55,899 nt of DNA from an uncultured Eubacteriales bacterium (GCA_949294555.1 CASFHP010000009.1:1-55899); one strand, 5' to 3'. Numbered from the stretch's first letter, positions 17,402 through 27,106 are shown. Numbers and translations are program-made. Notes: generated from the letters alone by a model not told the origin.

Positions 17402-17977
17402 ATGACGATAGATGACTTATGGACAAAAATGCAAGGTGAGTTTAATCAACAAAATGAAAAAATTGATAAAGTGATGAATGAAGTAAATACTATCAAAGAT
17501 AGAATGCATAATATTGAAGAAAAAGTAGATGGTATTGATAATGAAATAGATACTATCAAAGAAAAAGTAGGCGATATTGATGTTATCAAAGAAAAAGTAA
17601 GCGATATTGATGTTATCAAAGAAAAAGTAAGCGATATTGATGTTATCAAAGAAAAAGTAAGCGATATTGATGTTATCAAAGAAAAAGTAAGTGAAATTGA
17701 TTTTATTAAAGAAAAAATAAGCGATATTGATTTCATTAAGGAAAAGGTAAGTGAAATTGATGAGATTAAACTAAAAGTAAACAGCATTGATAATAAAGTA
17801 GATGTGATTGCAAATTCAAATATTGCACACATTTTATATGAACTTACAAGAATTAATACAGATATAAATAAAAAATTAGACACCGCAATAGAAGAAAACC
17901 AAGTAGAACATAAAAAATTTGAATATGAAATTTCAAAATTAAACATGGAAAGTAAATTTAAATATAATAAAGGATAG
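17402..17977 (+). CDS. Coiled-coil protein with ten-residue tandem repeats
   Basis: A 191-residue, all-helical protein. The centre consists of repeated decads of the form VIKEKVSDID or FIKEKVSEID, encoded by seven 30-bp units (17551-17760). Ile/Val at fixed places makes a regular non-heptad coiled coil. The N-terminal start MTIDDLWTKMQGEFNQQNEKID and the C-terminal VIANSNIAHILYELTRINTDINKKLD resemble small phage- or plasmid-like coiled-coil proteins of Clostridia with no known role. ATG 17402 follows GAAAGGAGGTG; the earlier in-frame ATG contains that site. Repeat number could vary by slippage without breaking the frame. Confidence 0.75.
   Translation: MTIDDLWTKMQGEFNQQNEKIDKVMNEVNTIKDRMHNIEEKVDGIDNEIDTIKEKVGDIDVIKEKVSDIDVIKEKVSDIDVIKEKVSDIDVIKEKVSEIDFIKEKISDIDFIKEKVSEIDEIKLKVNSIDNKVDVIANSNIAHILYELTRINTDINKKLDTAIEENQVEHKKFEYEISKLNMESKFKYNKG
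17551..17760 (+). repeat. Seven in-frame 30-bp tandem repeats
   Basis: Units start every 30 bases at 17551. Those at 17581, 17611 and 17641 are identical, while the outer four differ at a few positions. The gradient from identical centre to diverged edges is what repeated slippage or unequal exchange leaves. Confidence 0.9.
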
Positions 17978-18018
17978 TAGCATATAAAAACACAAACGAA
18001 ATAGTAATAGATAAAATC

Positions 18019-18054
18019 AAAGGAAACCAAAATAAATGGTTTTCTTTTTTATTT
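18019..18054 (+). terminator. Terminator of the coiled-coil gene
   Basis: AAAGGAAACC pairs with GGTTTTCTTT, followed by a T-run. Confidence 0.7.
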
Positions 18055-18057
18055 TTC

Positions 18058-18087
18058 TTGTTATTTTTATAGAATATATGATATACT
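18058..18087 (+). promoter_or_regulatory. Promoter of der
   Basis: TTGTTA (18058-18063), 18-base spacer, TATACT (18082-18087) with extended -10 TGA. Confidence 0.5.
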
Positions 18088-18120
18088 ATAACATATATTA
18101 AAGAAATGGAGAAATGAAAA

Positions 18121-19443
18121 ATGTCAAAACCAATCGTAGCCATCATAGGAAAGCCAAATGTAGGAAAATCTACTTTTTTTAATTACCTAGTAGGAAGTCG
18201 TGTGTCAATTGTAGAAGATACACCTGGGGTTACAAGAGATAGAATATATGCAGATACTAATTGGAGAGGTAGAAATTTCACATTAATTGATACAGCAGGA
18301 ATTGAACCAGAATCAGAAGATATCATATTATCTCAAATGCGAGAACAAGCAAATTTAGCCATATCAATGGCAGATGTTATTATATTCTTAACAGATATTA
18401 GACAGGGAATTACGGTAGCAGACCAAGAAATTGCGGTCATGTTAAAGAAATCGGGGAAACCGATTGTTTTAGTATGTAATAAAGCAGATAATTTTGAAAA
18501 AGATAGAGAAAAAATATATGAATTTTATAATCTAGGTCTAGGAGAACCCTATCCAATTTCTGCTAGTAATGCTATTGGAATTGGAGATGTATTGGATAAA
18601 ATATATGAAAGTTTTCCTGAAAAAACGCAAGATGAAGATGAGGAAGACATCATAAAGGTGGCAGTTATTGGAAAGCCAAATGTAGGCAAATCTTCACTTA
18701 TTAATAAAATATTAGGGGAAAATAGGACAATTGTAAGCGATATAGCAGGAACTACGAGAGATGCTATTGATTCTAGATTTGAAAATGAAAAAGGAAAATA
18801 TATTTTAATTGATACAGCAGGAATTAGAAAGAAAAGCAAAGTAAAAGAATCTATAGAAAAGTTCAGCATTATGAGAACATTACTTGCTATTGAAAGGGCA
18901 GATGTCTGCTTAATGATGATAGATGCTTTAGAAGGGGTTACAGACCAAGATGCAAAAATTGCAGGAGAAGCCCATGAAGCAGGAAAAGGAATTATTATTG
19001 TAGTTAATAAATGGGATGAATATGAAAAAGAGACAGGAACATTGGAAAAGTACAAAAAAGAAATTTATAACAAATTATCATATTTATCTTATGCACCAAT
19101 CATATTTATATCTGCGAAAACTGGACAAAGAGTGAATAAATTATTTGATATGATTAATCATGTAAATGAACAAAATAGTATGAGAGTATCAACATCTGTA
19201 TTAAATCAAGTTATTAATGAAGCAATTGCAATCGTACAACCACCAACAGATAAAGGAAAACGATTAAAAATATTGTATGGAACGCAGGCAACAACAAGAC
19301 CACCAACATTTGTTATATTTGTAAATGATAAACAACTATTCCATTTTTCATATGAAAGATATTTAGTAAATCAGTTTAGAAAGGAATTTGGATTAGAGGG
19401 AACACCTGTTAGAATTATTGTAAGAGAAAAGGTTGAAAAATAA
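18121..19443 (+). CDS. der: Ribosome assembly GTPase Der (EngA)
   Basis: An essential double GTPase for 50S subunit maturation. Two G domains in tandem each show a P-loop (GKPNVGKST near residue 11 and GKPNVGKSS near residue 184), TPGVTRDR and AGTTRDA switch I motifs, DTAG, and NKAD or NKWD. A KH-like C-terminal domain follows with RVSTSVLNQVINEAI, RLKILYGTQ and PTFVIFVNDK. Length 440 is normal. It starts at ATG 18121 behind ATGGAGAAATGAAAA. plsY follows 78 bases later in the same direction, a common der-plsY order. Confidence 0.97.
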   Translation: MSKPIVAIIGKPNVGKSTFFNYLVGSRVSIVEDTPGVTRDRIYADTNWRGRNFTLIDTAGIEPESEDIILSQMREQANLAISMADVIIFLTDIRQGITVADQEIAVMLKKSGKPIVLVCNKADNFEKDREKIYEFYNLGLGEPYPISASNAIGIGDVLDKIYESFPEKTQDEDEEDIIKVAVIGKPNVGKSSLINKILGENRTIVSDIAGTTRDAIDSRFENEKGKYILIDTAGIRKKSKVKESIEKFSIMRTLLAIERADVCLMMIDALEGVTDQDAKIAGEAHEAGKGIIIVVNKWDEYEKETGTLEKYKKEIYNKLSYLSYAPIIFISAKTGQRVNKLFDMINHVNEQNSMRVSTSVLNQVINEAIAIVQPPTDKGKRLKILYGTQATTRPPTFVIFVNDKQLFHFSYERYLVNQFRKEFGLEGTPVRIIVREKVEK

Positions 19444-19521
19444 TTACATTTTGGCGAAGTGGCTATTTCACCAAAAATCAAATCTACGTGCAAAAGCACA
19501 ATTATAAAAGGAGGATAAAAA

Positions 19522-20151
19522 ATGGTATTAAATGTAGTAACAGCAATCATTGCGTATTTAATAGGAAGTGTAAATTTTTCAGTAATTATCAGTAAAAAAA
19601 TGGCTGGATTTGATGTAAGAGAAAAAGGAAGTGGAAATGCAGGAACAACTAATATGCTTCGTTCTGTAGGAAAAAAAGCAGCAGCGATAACATTAATTTG
19701 CGACATTTTAAAAGGTGTGGTTGCGATATTAATCGCTATGTTTATTGGTTGGGCATTTCAAGTGGAAAACAAATCATTACTTGTACAAATCGCTGGAATT
19801 GCAGTAGTAATTGGTCATACATTTCCAATTTTCTTTGGATTTAAAGGTGGAAAAGGTGTGGCAACTTCTCTAGGGATTTTAATTATGAGCAACTGGCAAA
19901 TCGGTTTGATTTGTTTAGTATTTGGTGTATTGTTAATTGCACTAACAAGAATGGTATCTCTAGGTTCTTGTGCAGCAGCTGTGTTATTCCCAGTGCTAAC
20001 ATTATTTATAACCGATAATTATATTGTTTCTGAAGGAAGTGGCTATTTGATATATAGTATTATTTTAGCTGTAATTGTTTTATTTAATCATAGAAGCAAT
20101 ATTAAAAGAATTTTAGCAGGAAAAGAAAATAAAATTAGTTTTAAGAAATAA
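19522..20151 (+). CDS. plsY: Glycerol-3-phosphate acyltransferase PlsY
   Basis: An integral membrane enzyme that transfers the acyl group from acyl phosphate to glycerol-3-phosphate, the first step of phospholipid synthesis. Signature motifs are visible: IAYLIGSVNFSVIIS, the GSGNAGTTNMLR catalytic loop, and IGHTFPIFFGFKGGKGVATSLG. About five membrane helices and 209 residues match the family. AAAGGAGG precedes ATG 19522. It is probably in one transcript with der; a TTTTGG-CCAAAA hairpin lies in the gap between them. Confidence 0.96.
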   Translation: MVLNVVTAIIAYLIGSVNFSVIISKKMAGFDVREKGSGNAGTTNMLRSVGKKAAAITLICDILKGVVAILIAMFIGWAFQVENKSLLVQIAGIAVVIGHTFPIFFGFKGGKGVATSLGILIMSNWQIGLICLVFGVLLIALTRMVSLGSCAAAVLFPVLTLFITDNYIVSEGSGYLIYSIILAVIVLFNHRSNIKRILAGKENKISFKK

Positions 20152-20165
20152 AAATGCAAAAAATA

Positions 20166-20194
20166 TTGCATCTATATATACTTTCTGCTATAAT
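20166..20194 (+). promoter_or_regulatory. Strong promoter for small ORF and possibly carAB
   Basis: TTGCAT (20166-20171), 17-base spacer, TATAAT (20189-20194), close to consensus. Confidence 0.7.
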
Positions 20195-20225
20195 AATAAA
20201 GATATAATAAAAAAGGAGCACGAAA

Positions 20226-20309
20226 ATGAAAAACTATTTGAAAAAAACTAACTGCATAAATATCTCAGCTGTTTTTTTAATAGTTGCTTTATTTTCAATT
20301 CCATTTTAA
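20226..20309 (+). CDS. 27-aa hydrophobic peptide (leader or small membrane protein)
   Basis: ATG 20226 lies 8 bases behind AAAGGAGC and 32 bases behind a near-consensus promoter. The peptide has a basic start (MKNYLKKTNC) followed by a hydrophobic stretch ending LIVALFSIPF, so it should insert in the membrane. Its stop codon touches an intrinsic terminator, after which carA starts. Two readings fit: a leader whose translation controls the terminator ahead of carAB, or an independent membrane peptide, even a type I toxin. No Arg codons occur, which argues against simple arginine attenuation. Confidence 0.55.
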   Translation: MKNYLKKTNCINISAVFLIVALFSIPF

Positions 20310-20310
20310 G

Positions 20311-20338
20311 TAAGGATTTTTGTTCCTTATTTTTTTTT
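20311..20338 (+). terminator. Terminator between small ORF and carA
   Basis: TAAGGA pairs with TCCTTA, then nine T. Its T-run and the following GCATTC can alternatively pair with GAATGCAAAAAA (about 20364-20375), giving a possible competing structure. Confidence 0.7.
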
Positions 20339-20422
20339 GCATTCCAGAAAATGATACTTCATGAATGCAAAAAACAATCAATTACAATATATATAAAATA
20401 TCATATATGAATGGAGGTTTAT

Positions 20423-21505
20423 ATGAAAGCATTTAACAAAAAAATTGTACTAGAAGATGGAGAAGAATATTTAGGATATGGATTTGGAGCAGACAAAGAA
20501 GCCATTTGTGAAATTGTGTTTAACACTTCAATGGTTGGATATCAAGAAATTGTTTCAGACCCATCATATACCTATCAAATGGTAGTAATGACATATCCAT
20601 TAATCGGGAATTATGGAATTACAGATGAAGATTATGAAACCAAACAACCAACCATTGGTGGAATGGTAGTAAGAGAATATAATGATTTACCAAGTAATTT
20701 CCGTTATACGAAAACATTATCAGAATATTTAGAAGAAAATGATATACCAGGAATTTCAGGTGTGGATACGAGAAAATTAACAAGAAGTATCAGAAATAAA
20801 GGAAGTAGAAAGGTTATCATTACAGATATCACAACTAGTAAAGAAGATGCGTTGAAAAAATTAAATGCATATGATATTCCTAGAGATGCTGTGTCAAAAG
20901 TAAGTTGCAAAAAGAAATGGTATTCTAGAACAGCGGGTTACAAATATAATGTGGTAGCAGTTGATTGTGGTATTAAGTTAAATATCATAAGAAGTTTAAA
21001 TAAAAGAGGTTGCAATGTAACAATTGTACCATATAACACAACGGCAAAAGAAATCGAAAGCTTAAAACCAGATGGGGTCTTTTTATCAAATGGACCAGGG
21101 GACCCAGAAGATGTAAAAGAGGTTATTAAACTTGTAAAAGAATTAAGAGGAAAATATCCAATCTTTGGAATTTGCTTAGGACATCAAATGATTAGCTTAG
21201 CTTATGGTGCGAAAACATATAAATTAAAATTTGGACATAGAGGTGGAAACCATCCAGTATTAAATCTAGAAACAGATAAGATTGAAATTACAAGTCAAAA
21301 CCATAGTTATGCAGTAGATGAGAAATCTCTAGAAAAAACAGATTTAGTACCAACGCATAAAAATATTTTAGATAATACAATTGAAGGTGTTGAATGTAAA
21401 AAAGATAAAGTGTTTAGTGTACAATATCATCCTGAGAGTGCACCAGGACCACAGGATAGTGGATATTTATTTGACAAATTTATTAGAATAATGGAGGGAA
21501 AATAA
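20423..21505 (+). CDS. carA: Carbamoyl-phosphate synthase small subunit
   Basis: The glutaminase subunit that feeds ammonia to CarB for carbamoyl phosphate, used in pyrimidine and arginine synthesis. The N-terminal CPSase domain has [24 protein letters not shown] and SDPSYTYQ; the class I amidotransferase domain has the nucleophile motif FGICLGHQ and the QYHPES histidine/glutamate pair. It has 360 residues. ATG 20423 is preceded by GGAGG; a GTG/ATG 12 bases earlier includes that site. carB follows one base after the stop, so the two are translationally coupled. Confidence 0.97.
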   Translation: MKAFNKKIVLEDGEEYLGYGFGADKEAICEIVFNTSMVGYQEIVSDPSYTYQMVVMTYPLIGNYGITDEDYETKQPTIGGMVVREYNDLPSNFRYTKTLSEYLEENDIPGISGVDTRKLTRSIRNKGSRKVIITDITTSKEDALKKLNAYDIPRDAVSKVSCKKKWYSRTAGYKYNVVAVDCGIKLNIIRSLNKRGCNVTIVPYNTTAKEIESLKPDGVFLSNGPGDPEDVKEVIKLVKELRGKYPIFGICLGHQMISLAYGAKTYKLKFGHRGGNHPVLNLETDKIEITSQNHSYAVDEKSLEKTDLVPTHKNILDNTIEGVECKKDKVFSVQYHPESAPGPQDSGYLFDKFIRIMEGK

Positions 21506-21506
21506 A

Positions 21507-24500
21507 ATGCCAAAAAGAAAAGATATAAAAACCGTACTAGTAATTGGTTCTGGACCAATTGTAATTGGACAAGCAGCAGAGTTTGACTATGCTGGAACAC
21601 AAGCTTGTTTAGCACTAAAAGAAGAAGGATATAAAGTTATATTAGTAAACTCAAACCCAGCAACCATTATGACAGATACAGCCATTGCAGATAAAGTATA
21701 TATGGAACCATTAACATTAGAATATGTTGCAAAAATTATCAGATATGAAAGACCAGATGCCATTTTACCAGGCATTGGTGGACAAACTGGACTAAATATA
21801 GCCATGCAGTTATATAGAAAAGGAATTTTGCAAGAATGTCAAGTAGAGCTATTAGGGACAAGTAGTGAAAGTATTGAAAAGGCAGAAGATAGAGAGAAAT
21901 TTAAAGAGTTATGCCAAGAATTAGGAGAACCTGTATTAGAATCTATTATTGCAGAATCAGAGGAAGAAGGAATTGAAGCTGCTAAAAAGATTGGATATCC
22001 AGTTGTTTTAAGACCTGCCTTTACTTTAGGAGGAACAGGTGGAGGATTTGCAGATAATGAAACAGAATTAAAGGATTTAATTAAACATGCCTTAAAACTT
22101 TCTCCTGTAAATCAAGTATTAGTAGAAAAAAGTATTAAAGGATATAAAGAAATTGAATATGAGGTAATGAGGGATAGTAATGATACAGCAATAACCATTT
22201 GTAACATGGAAAATTTAGACCCAGTGGGTATTCATACAGGAGATTCTATTGTTGTCGCACCAAGTCAAACACTAACAAATAAAGAGTATCAATTATTAAG
22301 AGACAGTGCTTTAAAAATTATTAGGGCTTTAAAAATAGAAGGTGGATGTAATGTTCAATTTGCTTTAGACCCACATTCATTTAACTATTATGTCATTGAA
22401 GTAAACCCAAGGGTATCTCGTTCATCAGCACTAGCCTCAAAGGCAAGTGGTTATCCAATTGCTAGAGTTTCAGCAAAAATTGCAGTAGGTATGCGACTAG
22501 AAGAAATACCATTAGCAAATACCCCAGCAAGTTTTGAACCAGCCTTAGATTATGTGGTTTGTAAAATACCAAGATTTCCATTTGACAAATTTACACTTGC
22601 TTCAAATAAACTAAGTACACAAATGAAGGCAACAGGAGAAGTTATGAGTGTCGGAAGAACATTTGAAGAAAGTTTATTAAAAGCAGTAAGGTCATTAGAA
22701 ACTGGTGTATGTCATATTTATCATAAGAAATTTGACGAGATGGAAACAGAAGAGATGATGACATACATAAAAGATGGAACAGATGATAGAATTTATGCTA
22801 TTGCAGAATTAATGAGAAGAGATGTCGATTTAGGATTAATTTATGACACAACAAAAATTGATATGTTTTTCCTAGAGAAAATAAAAAATATTGTAGAAAT
22901 GGAAAAAGTGTTAAAGCAAAATGTAGGTGATATTGATACATTAAAGGCTGTTAAGAAAATGGGCTTTAGTGACAAATACATTGCCAAAGTATGGAAGAAA
23001 AAAGAAGCAGATATTTATGAATTAAGAAAGAAAAATAACATATATCCTGTATATAAAATGATAGATACTTGTAGTAGTGAGTTTGAAAGCTATGTGCCAT
23101 ATTTCTATTCAACATATGAAGAAGAAAATGAATCAATCGTAAGTGATAAGAAAAAGATTATTGTATTAGGTGCAGGACCAATTAGAATTGGACAAGGTGT
23201 AGAATTTGACTATTCTACAGTACATGCAGTAAAAACAATTAAAGAAGCAGGATATGAAGCAATCATTATTAATAACAATCCAGAAACCGTTTCAACAGAT
23301 TATACAACCAGTGATAAACTATATTTTGAGCCATTAACTGTAGAAGATGTTATGAATATTGTAGAACTAGAAAAACCAGAAGGCGTTGTAGCAGCTTTAG
23401 GTGGACAAACAGCTATTAACCTTGCAGGACCACTTTCAAAATTAGGTGTTAAAATCATTGGTACAGATGTGAATGCTATTGAAAAAGCAGAAAACAGAGA
23501 CGCTTTTGAAAGAGTAATGAAAGACTTAAAACTATTACAACCAAGAGGAGAAGCTGTAACCAATATAGAAGATGGAATCAAAGTTGCAAGTGAAATTGGG
23601 TATCCAGTATTAGTAAGACCAAGCTATGTATTAGGTGGAAGAGCAATGCAAATTGTTTCTAATCAAAAAGCGTTAGAAAAATATTTGAAAACAGCTGTTG
23701 AAATCAATACAGAACAACCTGTATTAGTCGATAAATATATAACAGGAAAAGAATTAGAAGTAGACGCTGTATGTGATGGAAAAGATGTATTCATACCTGG
23801 AATTATGGAACATGTTGAAAAAACAGGAATTCACTCAGGAGATAGTATTAGTGTATATCCAACATTTAGTGTTAGCCAAAAAGCAAAAGATACAATCATA
23901 GATTATACAGTAAAATTAGGATTAGGAATTGGCATTGTTGGATTATATAATATTCAATTTATCGTAGATAAAAATGAAGATGTTTATGTAATAGAAGTAA
24001 ATCCAAGGTCATCTAGAACAGTACCATTTATTTCAAAATCAACAGGTTACTCTTTAGCAGATATTGGAACATTAGCTATGCTTGGAAAATCTTTAAAAGA
24101 ACAAGGAATAACACAAGTATACCCAAAAGAAAAAGAAAAATGGTATGTAAAAGCACCAGCATTCTCATTCTCAAAATTATCAGGATTAGATGCAACACTT
24201 TCTCCTGAAATGAAATCAACAGGAGAAGCTATCGGATATGATAAAAAATTAACAAGAGCATTATATAAAGCATTACAATCTACAGGAATGAAACTTGCAA
24301 ATTATGGAACAATTTTTGTAACAATAGCAGATAAAGACAAAGAAGAAGCATTACCATTAATCAGAAGATTTTATAACTTAGGATTTAATATAGAAGCAAC
24401 AAAAGGAACTGCTAAATTCTTAAAAGAACATGGTATTAGAACAAGAGTGAAAAAGAAAATTAGTGAAGGTAGTGAAGAAATCTTAGAATCTTTAAGAAAA

Positions 24501-24686
24501 GGTTATGTAAGTTATGTCATCAACACAAGAAACATTGACTCTATTGACCAAGAAACAGATGGAACATATATCAGAAGATGTGCAACAGAAAATAATGTGC
24601 CAATGTTTACAGCATTAGATACCGTAAGAGCAGTACTAGATGTGTTAGAAGAAATTACACTTGGAATATCAACAATAGATGAATAA
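21507..24686 (+). CDS. carB: Carbamoyl-phosphate synthase large subunit
   Basis: The ATP-dependent synthetase subunit, built from two homologous halves. Half one begins [22 protein letters not shown] and half two [20 protein letters not shown]. Each has an ATP-grasp fold with [12 protein letters not shown] or [12 protein letters not shown] and [15 protein letters not shown] or [15 protein letters not shown]. The C-terminal allosteric domain (about residues 930-1059) shows [13 protein letters not shown] and GYVSYVINT. The 1059 residues are full length. The promoter for carAB is most likely the one at 20166, through the small ORF and terminator. Confidence 0.98.
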   Translation: MPKRKDIKTVLVIGSGPIVIGQAAEFDYAGTQACLALKEEGYKVILVNSNPATIMTDTAIADKVYMEPLTLEYVAKIIRYERPDAILPGIGGQTGLNIAMQLYRKGILQECQVELLGTSSESIEKAEDREKFKELCQELGEPVLESIIAESEEEGIEAAKKIGYPVVLRPAFTLGGTGGGFADNETELKDLIKHALKLSPVNQVLVEKSIKGYKEIEYEVMRDSNDTAITICNMENLDPVGIHTGDSIVVAPSQTLTNKEYQLLRDSALKIIRALKIEGGCNVQFALDPHSFNYYVIEVNPRVSRSSALASKASGYPIARVSAKIAVGMRLEEIPLANTPASFEPALDYVVCKIPRFPFDKFTLASNKLSTQMKATGEVMSVGRTFEESLLKAVRSLETGVCHIYHKKFDEMETEEMMTYIKDGTDDRIYAIAELMRRDVDLGLIYDTTKIDMFFLEKIKNIVEMEKVLKQNVGDIDTLKAVKKMGFSDKYIAKVWKKKEADIYELRKKNNIYPVYKMIDTCSSEFESYVPYFYSTYEEENESIVSDKKKIIVLGAGPIRIGQGVEFDYSTVHAVKTIKEAGYEAIIINNNPETVSTDYTTSDKLYFEPLTVEDVMNIVELEKPEGVVAALGGQTAINLAGPLSKLGVKIIGTDVNAIEKAENRDAFERVMKDLKLLQPRGEAVTNIEDGIKVASEIGYPVLVRPSYVLGGRAMQIVSNQKALEKYLKTAVEINTEQPVLVDKYITGKELEVDAVCDGKDVFIPGIMEHVEKTGIHSGDSISVYPTFSVSQKAKDTIIDYTVKLGLGIGIVGLYNIQFIVDKNEDVYVIEVNPRSSRTVPFISKSTGYSLADIGTLAMLGKSLKEQGITQVYPKEKEKWYVKAPAFSFSKLSGLDATLSPEMKSTGEAIGYDKKLTRALYKALQSTGMKLANYGTIFVTIADKDKEEALPLIRRFYNLGFNIEATKGTAKFLKEHGIRTRVKKKISEGSEEILESLRKGYVSYVINTRNIDSIDQETDGTYIRRCATENNVPMFTALDTVRAVLDVLEEITLGISTIDE

Positions 24687-24763
24687 TGTCTCTATTTAAG
24701 ACATTTCCACTTGAGACATTTTAGAAAAAATCAAGAGGATCTCCTAAAATAGGAATCCAAGAA

Positions 24764-24800
24764 GCAAAAAATCCAGCTCGATAAGAGTTGGATTTTTTGC
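24764..24800. terminator. Bidirectional-looking terminator after carB
   Basis: GCAAAAAATCCA (24764-24775) pairs exactly with TGGATTTTTTGC (24789-24800). Just upstream, GGATCTCCTA and TAGGAATCC form another hairpin, and AATGTCTC with GAGACATT a third directly behind the stop. Confidence 0.7.
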
Positions 24801-24863
24801 TATTTTCTAATAAATGTCATGTCAAATGATATCCAACAATAAATGAAAAAAATAAAAAATTTC

Positions 24864-25060
24864 CTAGAGTTCATTACTCTAAGAAAATTTAGCTATATTC
24901 ATAATAGCAATAAAACGTAATAAAGTCAATAAAAAATAACAAAAGATTTTAGAAAAATAAATATAAAAATACAACAAAAAATTAAAAAACAATATACTAA
25001 AAATGCCTTTATATCAACGCTTTTGTAGATTTAAATTTTCTTAGAGTAATGAACTACTAG
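24864..25060. repeat. 197-bp element with 28-bp terminal inverted repeats
   Basis: 24864-24891 and 25032-25060 are inverted repeats (AGTTCATTACTCTAAGAAAA) with a single one-base bulge. Each arm contains its own small dyad, AGAGT-ACTCT. The interior is A-rich with no ORF. It fits a small non-autonomous mobile element, but no duplicated target site was confirmed. Confidence 0.5.
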
Positions 25061-25118
25061 TAAATAATTAATCAGATAAAAAAGAGAATATTATTAACAA
25101 AAGAAGGAGGAATAAAGG

Positions 25119-26411
25119 TTGAAGAAAATAAAAGAAGAAAAGCAAATGAAAAAGCAAAATAAAAGAATAGAAATAAGAAACGAAAAAATAAAAATGGAAA
25201 AAGGTATTACAATATTGGCTTTAGTCATAACGATAATTGTATTGCTAATCTTAGCAGGAATTACAATAAATGCGATAACAGGGGATAATGGACTTATAGG
25301 AAATGCAGGAACAGCAAAAGAAGAAGCAGAAATAGCCAATGAAAAAGAGATACTAGAAGAAGCAACAGTAAGTAGTATGGGAAAAGATAAATATGGCAAT
25401 CTAAAACAAGAAACATTACAAGAAGAATTGTCAGATAATGATGTTGAAGTGACACAATCAGGAAACAATTTTATATGTAAATTTCCAAGTGAAAGAGAAT
25501 ATATAGTAAATCAAGATGGAGATATAACTGAAAAGAAAGGACTTTTGGCATCTGAAATATCAGCTGAAAATTATGGAAATTATGTTATGAACTATTCAGA
25601 TATAGATGTGGCAGATGGGGGAGAAAGTCAAAAATCAGATTGGCAAATCTATTATGCAGGAAAAGTTACAGATGAAGCAGAAGAACATATATATTTAATA
25701 TCTAGTAATTACATAAGTGTAGAAAGTATACCAGCATCCAAGAATAATCATACATTAACTAAAGGAAGTTATCCCTATTCTGCATATTTTCCGGATAATG
25801 TTTTTAATGATTATCCGAATGGGTCAGATGATGTGGCGGAAGAAACAAGATATTTAAATGGACAATATTACGAGTATTTAACATATAATAATACAAAAAG
25901 TACAAATACTAATATGAGAGTGGTAGCATATATGTGTGATACAAGTGTATGGAATAAATTTAAAACAGATAAAGCAGAATTTGCTATAGGAAGTCCAACA
26001 ATAGAATTACTATTTAAATCATATAATAAAAAATATGGAACAAATTATTTAGCAGGAAGTTTAGAAAGTAATGACACATCAAAAGATAGTGAAGGAAATC
26101 CAGTAGAATCAGTTAATAAAACAGGATATAGAATAAGTAACAATGGAGGAGATAGTTGGACTACAGCTTATAATTATGGAATTATTACACAAGATACAAC
26201 ATATAGGCTTACATATGGAAATACTAGAGGAATATGGTTAGCATCGCCAGCTAATGGAGCAAGCACATGGAATATTATGAAAATTGATTCGAATGGGCAG
26301 GTTGATAATGATGGATACTTAGGGACACAGCAAGGATTTCGTCCAATTGTATGTTTAAAACCAGATGTACAACTTGAAAAAGTTGAGGATGGATATAGAA
26401 TTGTAGAATAA
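25119..26411 (+). CDS. Orphan pilin-like surface protein with C-terminal DUF6273-like domain
   Basis: After a basic leader of about 28 residues the protein has a type IV pilin-like site and helix: KGITILALVITIIVLLILAG, then ITINAITGDNGLIGNAGTAK. The usual Glu five residues after the cleavage Gly is replaced (ITILA). The rest is an exported domain ending with GIWLASPANG and GFRPIVCLKPDV, a pattern like DUF6273 domains in Clostridia surface proteins; that family name is from memory. TTG 25119 is chosen because AGAAGGAGG precedes it. No pilus assembly genes lie nearby, so it probably relies on machinery encoded elsewhere, or the helix simply anchors it. Confidence 0.65.
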   Translation: MKKIKEEKQMKKQNKRIEIRNEKIKMEKGITILALVITIIVLLILAGITINAITGDNGLIGNAGTAKEEAEIANEKEILEEATVSSMGKDKYGNLKQETLQEELSDNDVEVTQSGNNFICKFPSEREYIVNQDGDITEKKGLLASEISAENYGNYVMNYSDIDVADGGESQKSDWQIYYAGKVTDEAEEHIYLISSNYISVESIPASKNNHTLTKGSYPYSAYFPDNVFNDYPNGSDDVAEETRYLNGQYYEYLTYNNTKSTNTNMRVVAYMCDTSVWNKFKTDKAEFAIGSPTIELLFKSYNKKYGTNYLAGSLESNDTSKDSEGNPVESVNKTGYRISNNGGDSWTTAYNYGIITQDTTYRLTYGNTRGIWLASPANGASTWNIMKIDSNGQVDNDGYLGTQQGFRPIVCLKPDVQLEKVEDGYRIVE

Positions 26412-26446
26412 ATTCAAAAAATATTAAATAAAAATTTGAAAAAAAC

Positions 26447-26475
26447 TTGCATTTTGGGTAAAAAGTGGGTATAAT
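26447..26475 (+). promoter_or_regulatory. Promoter of the rimP-nusA-infB operon
   Basis: TTGCAT (26447-26452), 17-base spacer, TATAAT (26470-26475). Confidence 0.75.
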
Positions 26476-26490
26476 ATATAAGGAAAACAA

Positions 26491-26526
26491 CAAGAGCGAG
26501 AGAGTGGGAACAAATCCCACTCTTAA
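26491..26526 (+). promoter_or_regulatory. Leader hairpin ahead of rimP
   Basis: GAGAGAGTGGGA pairs with TCCCACTCTT around AACAA shortly after the transcription start. Hairpins of the AGAGTGGG type stand before rimP in many Firmicutes. An attenuation or mRNA-protection role is inference. Confidence 0.55.
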
Positions 26527-26551
26527 ATTTTGAAAAAAGGAGGAAAACTTC

Positions 26552-27004
26552 TTGGCAAATATAGAAGAAAAAGTAGAAAACCTATTAAAAGAAACAATAG
26601 AAAATATAGGGTATGACTTATATGATGTAGAATATGCAAAAGAAGGGAAAAACTATTTCCTAAGAATCTATATTGATAAACCAGAAGGAATTGACTTAAA
26701 AGATTGTGAAAAAGTAAATGATGCAATATCAGATTTACTAGATGAAGCAGACTATATCAAAGACCAATACTTTTTAGAAGTTTCATCACCAGGAATAGAA
26801 AGGGTATTACGAAAAGATAAGCACTTAGAGCAAAACAAAGGAAAAGAGATTGCCATTAAATTGTTCAAGAAAGATGAAAATGGAGAGAAAGAATATCAAG
26901 GAATATTACAGAATTTTGATGATGAAACGATTACATTGGAAGATAATATAAAAATTGAAAGAAAGGGTATTGCACAGATTAAAACCGTATATAATTGGGA
27001 TTGA
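26552..27004 (+). CDS. rimP: Ribosome maturation factor RimP
   Basis: Needed for 30S subunit maturation. The N-terminal alpha/beta domain shows GYDLYDVEYAKEGKNYFLRIYIDKPEGIDLKDCEKVNDAISDLLDE and the motif FLEVSSPGIERVLRK. The C-terminal SH3-like domain ends with AQIKTVYNWD. Its 150 residues are normal. The start is TTG 26552, eight bases after AGGAGG. It is the first gene of the operon. Confidence 0.95.
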   Translation: MANIEEKVENLLKETIENIGYDLYDVEYAKEGKNYFLRIYIDKPEGIDLKDCEKVNDAISDLLDEADYIKDQYFLEVSSPGIERVLRKDKHLEQNKGKEIAIKLFKKDENGEKEYQGILQNFDDETITLEDNIKIERKGIAQIKTVYNWD

Positions 27005-27015
27005 AAAATAATTAC

Positions 27016-27106
27016 AATTTTGGCTGTGTCAAATTTCATTTAAAACGCGGTTACATACAAGCGTATGCGCCCTTGCCTTTTAAATAAAATTTTCCGTGCC
27101 AAAATT
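27016..27106. repeat. 91-bp imperfect palindrome between rimP and nusA
   Basis: AATTTTGGC (27016-27024) pairs with GCCAAAATT (27098-27106). Inner pairs AAATTT, ATTTAAAA and GCG continue to a centre at GTATGCG. It sits inside an operon, so it is transcribed. The left edge (AAAAATAATTACA then TTTTGGC) also occurs right behind der at 19436-19455. Confidence 0.55.

Noticed and set aside
17551..17760. Regular 30-bp repeats that could suggest a CRISPR array
   Set aside because: The units are directly tandem without spacers and keep one open reading frame with a good start; they code for coiled-coil decads.
20226..20309. Calling the 27-aa peptide a type I toxin
   Set aside because: Shape fits, but no antisense RNA promoter was found and the position before carA fits a leader equally well.
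20226..20375. Arginine or PyrR-type attenuator ahead of carAB
   Set aside because: The ORF has no Arg codons and I could not find the conserved PyrR-binding loop sequence.
26200..26400. C-terminal region of the pilin-like protein as variable region of a diversity-generating retroelement
   Set aside because: The GFRPIV end recalls such targets, but I see no template repeat and no reverse transcriptase gene nearby.
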